From Treponema sp. (GTDB lineage: Bacteria > Spirochaetota > Spirochaetia > Treponematales > Breznakiellaceae): 8,149 nucleotides of DNA. Of the stretch, positions 3,631-8,149 are shown one piece after another. Both the position numbers and the translations under genes were made by a program. The stretch spans positions 1 through 8,149 of the forward strand of contig JAITJV010000235.1 of NCBI GenBank assembly GCA_031278755.1, read 5' to 3'. A model generated the notes under the pieces. The model saw only the letters and a list, made by a program, of their open reading frames with translations. It did not search any database and was not told the DNA's origin. Positions within the stretch are counted from its first letter, which is position 1. Each line of letters begins with the position of its first letter.

Positions 3631-6621
3631 TTATTCCCTGTTCCTTTCCTTTTTGCCGCCCCGTACGGGGCGCAGTTCGGCTTCGCTTACCAATTCCGGA
3701 TCGTCGACGCCTATGGGCAGTTCCCGGCCTTCTTCAATTTCAACGTCTTCTTCCTCAAATGCGGCCCACAGTTCCCGCTGCGGAGGTTCGGCGTCAATGC
3801 GGGCTATTTCGTCGTTTTCTATGCGTATGGAGATGAGCTTTGTCACCCCCGATTCTTCCATGGTAACGCCGAGAAGGGTTCCTGCGCCGGTAACGGTCTT
3901 TTTGTTGTGGGTGATGACGATAAACTGGCTTGTACCGCTGAATTCGCGGAGAAGTTCCACAAAGCGGCTTACGTTTGCCTCGTCCAGCGCGGCGTCTATT
4001 TCGTCAAGAAGGCAGAAGGGGCTGGGCTTTACCATGTATGTGGCAAAGAGAAGGCCCACCGCGGTCATGGAGCGTTCGCCGCCCGAAAGCAGGCTGATGT
4101 GCTCAAGTTTTTTCCCCGGCGGCTGGGCGTAAATTTCTATTCCCGATTCAAGCACATGGTTTGGGTCGGAAAGCCTGAGTTCCGCCCTGCCTCCGCCGAA
4201 AAGCCTGCGGAACATATTGTGGAAATTTTTCTTTATCTTGTTGTAGGTTCCCATGAAGAGTTCGGAGGATTCGTTGCGTATTTCCGCCGTAAGGTTTTCA
4301 AGATCTTTTCTGGCTTTTTCAAGATCGGCCATCTGTCCGGTAAGAAAATCGTAGCGTTCCTTTGCTTCAGCGAATTCTTCCGGGGCCATAAGGTTGACTT
4401 GCCCGAGATCCTTCAGGGCCTGCCGCGCCGCGGCGAGCTTTTCGCGCAGTTCGGGGGGGGCCGCCGTGATGGTAAAGATACGCTCTTCGAATTCCATCAA
4501 GTCCCGTGAGTGGGTTTCCCGGAAGTTGTCCTGTATGTTTTTGATTTCCATTTCGGACTGAACGAGGTCGAGGTGTATTTTTTCCATGGCTTCCTGGATT
4601 CCGGCGAGATCCTTGACCCGTTTGCCAAGGGCTTCCCGTTTTCCCGCCACGTCCCCGTTCCGCTTTGTGATATCCTGTTCCAGCTTTTCAAGTTCCGCGG
4701 TCAGTTCCGCGCCCTTCTTTTCAATTTCCGCTATTTCTTCCCTGGCTTCCGTTATACGTTCTTCTATTTCTTCGCCGCGCCTGCGGTCAAGAAAAAGTTC
4801 ATCCCGTATATTTTTAAGAAGCCCTTCCTGCCCGGCAAGTTCCCTGCGTATAAGCCGGGCCTGCTCCCCGGCGGCCTGCGCCTGGGCGCTCATGCGGGCG
4901 CGGTTTACCCGCAGGTGTTCCAGCGTCGCCCGGTATTCGTCCATTTTGGCGGCGAGGCCCGCGTTGTCTCCGCGGAGGCCCCCTATGCGCCGCCGCCTTT
5001 CTTCAATGCCGTCCTTGGCCCGGCGTATCATCGCGTCATAGCCGCGTTTTTTGGTGATGATCCCTTCGGGCGCAAGGAATTCATCGATAAACAAAGGGGT
5101 GCTCTTCCGGTAGCTTTCAAAAAGGGAAAGGGCTTTTTCAGAACTAACCGCCGCTTCGGCAAGGGCGGCGGCAAGCCCTTCGGCAAGACGCCTGAGTTCC
5201 GCGGGACCCGGCCCGGCGCTCCCGTTGCCGGCTTCGGCCATGGCCGCGGCGTTGGACAAATCCCGTATCAATGCCTCGCGGCCGGCGAGGAGCGTATGCA
5301 GTTTCTGCAGGGTTCCGGTAAGCGCCTCCTCGGTGTTCCGCCGTTCGGCCGCCGAATAGCCCGCTTCCCGCAGCCCCGCGTCGAGAGCCGCCACGATGTC
5401 GTCGGTGATGGCTTCAAGGTCTTTTTCACGGGCGGCCTGATCTTCCCCGAGGCCGCGGATTTCTTCTTCGGTTTTTGCAACGGCGTTTTCGTTGTCGCCT
5501 ATACGGGTGGAAGTAAGCTGTATGTTTTCTTCAAAAGCCCTGATGTTTTCGTCAATGCCGCCGGTCTTTTTAAGAAGATCCCGTACAACGGCGTCCTGCT
5601 CGGCGGCGTCGCCCGAAAGTTCTTCAATTTTTATGGACGCCGCCTTTTCCCGGCTTTCATTGGCGGCCGCCTTGGCCCTGTTTTCCTCACGCTGTTCGGC
5701 AAGAAGCCGGCTTTCCTTTTCCCTGGCGTTCTTTTCAACCGCCAGGCCGTAAATGTTCTTCTGATATTCAACCAGTTTTTCCTCCATGGAATTTACCTGG
5801 TCCATGTTTTCTTCCAGATCCCTGTTTTCGGCGTCCATCTCGGAACGCATGCGGTCCCGTTCGGCGGTTTTTTTCCGCAGGGCTTCTTTCCGTTCGTCCC
5901 GTTCGTACCTGAACTGCTTGAGCCGCAGAAGCTGTATGTCCAGTTCGTACCGGAAAATATCTTCCCTGAGCAAACGGTATTTCGCGGTTTTTTCGGACTG
6001 AACCTTGAGGGCGTCGTAAGAGCGCTTTACTTCGCCCAGTATCACTTCAACCTGGCGCATGTTTTCTTCGGTCCTGGCAAGGTTGCGCTCCGCTTCGGCG
6101 CCCCTGACCTTGTACCGGGTGATCCCCGCGGCTTCTTCAAAAAGGTAGCGCCGCTCATCGGGTTTTGACGAAAGGATCTGATCGATTTTTCCCTGCTCCA
6201 TTACCGAATAGGCGGCCTTGCCCACGCCGGTATCCCAGAAAAGTTCCCGTATTTCCTTGAGGCGCACCGGCGCCTGGTTGATAAAATATTCGCTTTCGCC
6301 GGAACGGTAGAGCCGCCGCCTGATTTCGATTTCGGGCATGTCTATGGGAAGAAGCCCCGCTTCGTTGGCGAGGGTCATGGTTACTTCGGCGACGTTGAGG
6401 GGCTTGCGGTTTTCGGTTCCGTTGAAGATCACGTCTTCCATTTTTTCGGCCCGCAGGGATTTTGACGCCTGCTCGCCGAGCGCCCATTTGACCGCGTCAA
6501 CCACATTGGATTTTCCGCAGCCGTTGGGCCCCAAAAGGGCCGTGATCCCGTCGGCAAATTCAACCCTGGTCCGCTCGGCAAAGGATTTGAACCCCAATAT
6601 GTCGATATTTTTCAGAAACAA
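3631..6621 (-). CDS. smc: Chromosome segregation protein SMC, short and apparently without a normal hinge
   Basis: SMC ATPases organise and segregate the chromosome together with ScpA and ScpB. The N-terminal head is clear: MFLKNIDILGFKSFAERT, Walker A GPNGCGKS (31-38), VMEQGKIDQIL (140-150) and FEEAAGITRYK (161-171). The C-terminal head has the ABC signature LLSGGERSM (844-852), Walker B FCLLDEIDAALDEANV with Asp873 and Glu874, and His905 in ITHNK. Coiled coil fills about 172-785. At 996 aa it is shorter than usual bacterial SMCs (about 1150-1200 aa). The middle shows only a Gly/Pro/Ala break (462-475) and a short non-coil stretch (504-527), with no recognisable SMC hinge. An acidic tail (about 950-985) ending in a basic cluster extends past the head. 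The TTG start follows GGAG (6631-6628) with 6 nt between them. The reading frame is intact, so a sequencing frameshift is unlikely. RecN, Rad50 and SbcC are excluded by the head motifs and the absence of a zinc hook. Confidence 0.95.
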   Translation of the reverse strand: MFLKNIDILGFKSFAERTRVEFADGITALLGPNGCGKSNVVDAVKWALGEQASKSLRAEKMEDVIFNGTENRKPLNVAEVTMTLANEAGLLPIDMPEIEIRRRLYRSGESEYFINQAPVRLKEIRELFWDTGVGKAAYSVMEQGKIDQILSSKPDERRYLFEEAAGITRYKVRGAEAERNLARTEENMRQVEVILGEVKRSYDALKVQSEKTAKYRLLREDIFRYELDIQLLRLKQFRYERDERKEALRKKTAERDRMRSEMDAENRDLEENMDQVNSMEEKLVEYQKNIYGLAVEKNAREKESRLLAEQREENRAKAAANESREKAASIKIEELSGDAAEQDAVVRDLLKKTGGIDENIRAFEENIQLTSTRIGDNENAVAKTEEEIRGLGEDQAAREKDLEAITDDIVAALDAGLREAGYSAAERRNTEEALTGTLQKLHTLLAGREALIRDLSNAAAMAEAGNGSAGPGPAELRRLAEGLAAALAEAAVSSEKALSLFESYRKSTPLFIDEFLAPEGIITKKRGYDAMIRRAKDGIEERRRRIGGLRGDNAGLAAKMDEYRATLEHLRVNRARMSAQAQAAGEQARLIRRELAGQEGLLKNIRDELFLDRRRGEEIEERITEAREEIAEIEKKGAELTAELEKLEQDITKRNGDVAGKREALGKRVKDLAGIQEAMEKIHLDLVQSEMEIKNIQDNFRETHSRDLMEFEERIFTITAAPPELREKLAAARQALKDLGQVNLMAPEEFAEAKERYDFLTGQMADLEKARKDLENLTAEIRNESSELFMGTYNKIKKNFHNMFRRLFGGGRAELRLSDPNHVLESGIEIYAQPPGKKLEHISLLSGGERSMTAVGLLFATYMVKPSPFCLLDEIDAALDEANVSRFVELLREFSGTSQFIVITHNKKTVTGAGTLLGVTMEESGVTKLISIRIENDEIARIDAEPPQRELWAAFEEEDVEIEEGRELPIGVDDPELVSEAELRPVRGGKKERNRE
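3636..3650 (-). promoter_or_regulatory. Ribosome binding region of yhhN inside the end of smc
   Basis: On the - strand the last smc codons form the purine-rich run AGGAAAGGAACAGGG, ending 5 nt before the yhhN GTG at 3630. AGGG (3639-3636) and AGGAA (3645-3641) are both usable Shine-Dalgarno matches. The same bases encode the basic C-terminal residues of SMC. This supports the GTG start choice and translational coupling. Confidence 0.6.
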
Positions 6622-6627
6622 AACAAA

Positions 6628-6631
6628 CTCC
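6628..6631 (-). promoter_or_regulatory. Ribosome binding site deciding the TTG start of smc
   Basis: GGAG on the - strand lies 6 nt before the TTG at 6621-6619. No ATG or GTG gives an equally good N-terminus, and translation from TTG begins with MFLKNIDILGFKSF, which aligns with the family start. Confidence 0.65.
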
Positions 6632-6653
6632 GGTTCCCTGGTGCTTTATGCCG

Positions 6654-6665
6654 GCGGTTTACCGC
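6654..6665. repeat. Short palindrome in the smc leader
   Basis: GCGGT-TT-ACCGC is a perfect 5-bp inverted repeat about 33 nt upstream of the smc start, downstream of the candidate promoter. It could be a small operator or RNA hairpin. At this length it may also be chance. Confidence 0.35.
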
Positions 6666-6690
6666 GTTTTTCAGGGCAGCATTGCCTTTT

Positions 6691-6720
6691 AATGTACCAT
6701 TAAGAAGGAACAGATGACAA
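6691..6720 (-). promoter_or_regulatory. Candidate sigma-70-type promoter of smc-yhhN
   Basis: On the - strand TTGTCA (6720-6715) matches five of six -35 bases. After an 18-nt spacer comes TACATT (6696-6691), which matches four of six -10 bases. Transcription would begin near 6684 and leave a leader of about 60 nt before smc. It is the best pair I found in the smc upstream region. Confidence 0.45.
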
Positions 6721-6740
6721 GGGAGAAGCCAAATCCGGGC

Positions 6741-6860
6741 CGCCCGTACCGCGTCTGCCCCTGCTTGCGCCGCCAAATCGCCCGCACCGTCCCCCGCCTG
6801 CTTGCGCCGCCGCCCGGCCCCCACCCGCCTGCGCCCGTACCGCGCCTGCCCGTGCCGCCC
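6741..6860. repeat. C-rich imperfect repeat block between smc and the ABC ATPase
   Basis: About 120 bp made almost wholly of C and G, strongly C-biased on the + strand. Positions 6741-6764 and 6832-6855 match at 22 of 24 bases and share CGCCCGTACCGCG exactly. CCTGCTTGCGCCGCC occurs at 6760-6774 and again at 6797-6811. A related copy of the first part begins at 6781 (CCCGCACCG). On the - strand the block can be read as a short basic peptide, but this overlaps the candidate smc promoter and leader and looks like compositional noise. Confidence 0.7.
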
Positions 6861-7027
6861 ATACCCCCGCGGGGCTGGAACAGGCCGTGAGGCCGCCGGG
6901 GACAATTACGGCAAGAAAAAGAAGAAAACTACTTAACGTTTGTTAGGGGGAACAGCGCTTTACCATACAAAGGACCGGATCGTTTCGTGGATGTTTCCGT
7001 TTTAAGGGAAGCAGGTAATGTATTTGC
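6861..7027. other. Intergenic stretch without a recognised gene
   Basis: After the C-rich block, composition shifts to ordinary or AT-richer DNA. I see no coding potential, RNA gene or terminator. Only small features appear, such as TAAC-GTTT-GTTA around 6934-6945. Together with the promoters and repeat block described separately, this accounts for the 468-bp gap between the divergent genes. Confidence 0.5.
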
Positions 7028-7056
7028 TTGACAATTTTCCATTACGGCTTTATCCT
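7028..7056 (+). promoter_or_regulatory. Strong sigma-70-type promoter of the ABC ATPase gene
   Basis: TTGACA (7028-7033) is a perfect -35 box. A 17-nt spacer leads to TATCCT (7051-7056), a four-of-six -10 box. Transcription should start near 7063, giving a leader of about 27 nt. GTAATG (7015-7020) and CATTAC (7040-7045) form a 6-bp inverted repeat that brackets the -35 box, a position where a repressor could act. The operator is speculative; the promoter is well supported. Confidence 0.75.
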
Positions 7057-7077
7057 GTTCATATAAATTAACCTCGA

Positions 7078-7084
7078 AGGGAGG
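7078..7084 (+). promoter_or_regulatory. Ribosome binding site of the ABC ATPase gene
   Basis: AGGGAGG lies 5 nt before the ATG at 7090 and settles the start codon. Confidence 0.8.
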
Positions 7085-7089
7085 CCATA

Positions 7090-8149
7090 ATGGCAAAAGT
7101 AGAATTAAAGGGTATTTCTAAAGTTTATGAGGGCAATGTCCGCGCCGTGGATAATGCCAACATCGTGGTTGAAGACAAGGAATTTGTCGTTTTTGTCGGT
7201 CCGTCCGGATGCGGTAAATCAACCACCCTCCGTATGGTCGCCGGTCTTGAGGATATCACCGAAGGTGAACTCTACATAGACGGCGAATTGATGAACGATG
7301 TTCCCCCGAAAGACCGGAATATCGCCATGGTATTTCAGAATTACGCCCTGTATCCCCACATGACCGTGTACGAAAACATGGCGTTTGGGCTTCGGATCAA
7401 GAAAGTTGAAAAATCCGAAATCGATCGCCGTGTTCACGAAGCCGCCAGGATCCTTGATATTGAAAAGTTCCTGGATCGCAAGCCCAAAGCCCTGTCGGGC
7501 GGTCAGCGCCAGCGCGTCGCGGTCGGCCGGGCCATCGTACGCAACCCCAAGGTATTCCTCTTTGACGAGCCTCTTTCCAACCTGGACGCAAAGCTCCGCG
7601 TGCAGATGCGCGCCGAACTTTCCGATCTCCACCTGCGGCTTAATGCGACAATGATCTACGTTACTCACGACCAGGTGGAAGCCATGACCATGGCGAACAA
7701 GATCGTCGTTATGAAAGACGGGAAGATACAGCAGATAGGGTCCCCCCTGTATCTCTACAATCACCCGGTAAACAAATTCGTCGCCGGTTTCATTGGTTCT
7801 CCCCCCATGAACTTCCTCACCGTCAAGGTGGCGGAAAAAGGCGGAGCCATAGTCCTTGAAGAAGGTTCGTTCGAAGTGAAACCCGCCGCCGACCACGTTG
7901 AGTACCTTAAAAAATACCTGGGCAAGGAGATTTTCTTCGGCATCAGGCCCGAAGATCTTTCCTTTACCGAAAAGGGCGGGGAGAACAGCTTCTCCGTAAA
8001 GATCACCGTTGTTGAACCCCTGGGCGCCGATATACACCTCTGGCTCACCACCGCCACCCAGCCGCTGGTTGCCCGTACCGAACCCCACTATGATTTCAAG
8101 GTCGGCAACAGCATCAGTTTTGTTCCCCGCATGGACAAAGCCCGCTATT
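7090..8149 (+). CDS. ugpC: ABC transporter ATP-binding protein, MalK/UgpC/MsmK family (3' end outside window)
   Basis: The 353 codons present encode the ATPase subunit of a carbohydrate-type ABC importer. It works as a dimer on the cytoplasmic face of two permease subunits and drives uptake of sugars, oligosaccharides or glycerol-3-phosphate. Motifs in order are Walker A GPSGCGKST (37-45), Q-loop Gln83 in MVFQNYALYPHMTV, signature LSGGQRQR (135-142), Walker B VFLFDEP with Asp159 and Glu160, D-loop SNLD (163-166) and switch His193. From about residue 235 (IGSPPMNFL, then FFGIRPEDL at 282-290) comes the regulatory OB/TOBE region typical of MalK-like proteins. Relatives are about 360-370 aa, so only the last few residues should be missing. 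The gene has its own strong promoter, and no permease or binding-protein gene is visible. The substrate cannot be read from the sequence; the symbol reflects family naming only, and such ATPases may serve several importers. Confidence 0.93.
   Translation, partial: MAKVELKGISKVYEGNVRAVDNANIVVEDKEFVVFVGPSGCGKSTTLRMVAGLEDITEGELYIDGELMNDVPPKDRNIAMVFQNYALYPHMTVYENMAFGLRIKKVEKSEIDRRVHEAARILDIEKFLDRKPKALSGGQRQRVAVGRAIVRNPKVFLFDEPLSNLDAKLRVQMRAELSDLHLRLNATMIYVTHDQVEAMTMANKIVVMKDGKIQQIGSPLYLYNHPVNKFVAGFIGSPPMNFLTVKVAEKGGAIVLEEGSFEVKPAADHVEYLKKYLGKEIFFGIRPEDLSFTEKGGENSFSVKITVVEPLGADIHLWLTTATQPLVARTEPHYDFKVGNSISFVPRMDKARY

Noticed and set aside
3367..6168. Two long + strand open frames (380 and 552 codons) opposite smc
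   Set aside because: They lie antisense to an unambiguous gene, have Phe/Gly-rich repetitive composition typical of the reverse complement of Glu/Lys/Ala codons, and match no family I know.
6612..6905. 97-codon - strand open frame upstream of smc
   Set aside because: It runs through the C-rich repeats and the candidate smc promoter and overlaps the smc start. Its Arg/Gly/Ala-rich content reflects base composition only.
7219..8088. 289-codon - strand open frame opposite the ABC ATPase
   Set aside because: The + strand carries every ABC ATPase motif in order, so the antisense frame is a composition effect.

Overview
The window looks like chromosomal DNA of a GC-rich anaerobic spirochete, most likely a Treponema of the termite-gut type. 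This rests on overall protein resemblance (LL-diaminopimelate aminotransferase, a short SMC, a UgpC/MsmK-type ATPase, a YhhN protein) and not on any marker gene, so it is an inference. There are no rRNA or tRNA genes, insertion sequences, phage genes or CRISPR arrays.

Layout. Positions 1-209 are a non-coding leader with short inverted repeats and a possible promoter. Positions 210-2995 (+ strand) hold a compact three-gene cluster: dapL (LL-diaminopimelate aminotransferase), a TPR + suppressor-of-fused (SUFU) domain protein, and a short EutT-type corrinoid adenosyltransferase. Each gap between these genes is 13 nt. Positions 6621-2992 (- strand) hold a two-gene operon: smc, then a YhhN/TMEM86-family membrane protein whose GTG start directly abuts the smc stop. 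The yhhN stop overlaps the stop of the convergent adenosyltransferase gene. Positions 6622-7089 are a divergent intergenic region with a candidate smc promoter, a C-rich repeat block and a strong sigma-70-type promoter for the next gene. Positions 7090-8149 (+ strand) carry a sugar/glycerol-3-phosphate-type ABC transporter ATPase that runs off the window.

How the genes fit together. dapL supplies LL-diaminopimelate for lysine and possibly cell wall. The adenosyltransferase makes coenzyme B12 from corrinoid. The SUFU protein resembles the bacterial SUFU family, some members of which are immunity proteins, but no toxin gene is visible. These three share an apparent transcript without an obvious shared pathway. 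smc acts in chromosome organisation, and the YhhN protein probably acts on lysoplasmalogen lipids in the membrane.

Most interesting points. The SMC is 996 aa and I cannot find a normal hinge domain in it. A perfect terminator-shaped hairpin with a U6 tract lies inside yhhN. The two intergenic regions share short GC-rich words, and one contains a canonical G-quadruplex pattern. The EutT-type enzyme lacks the N-terminal metal-binding part of the family and stands outside any eut operon. I see no clearly new multi-gene system.
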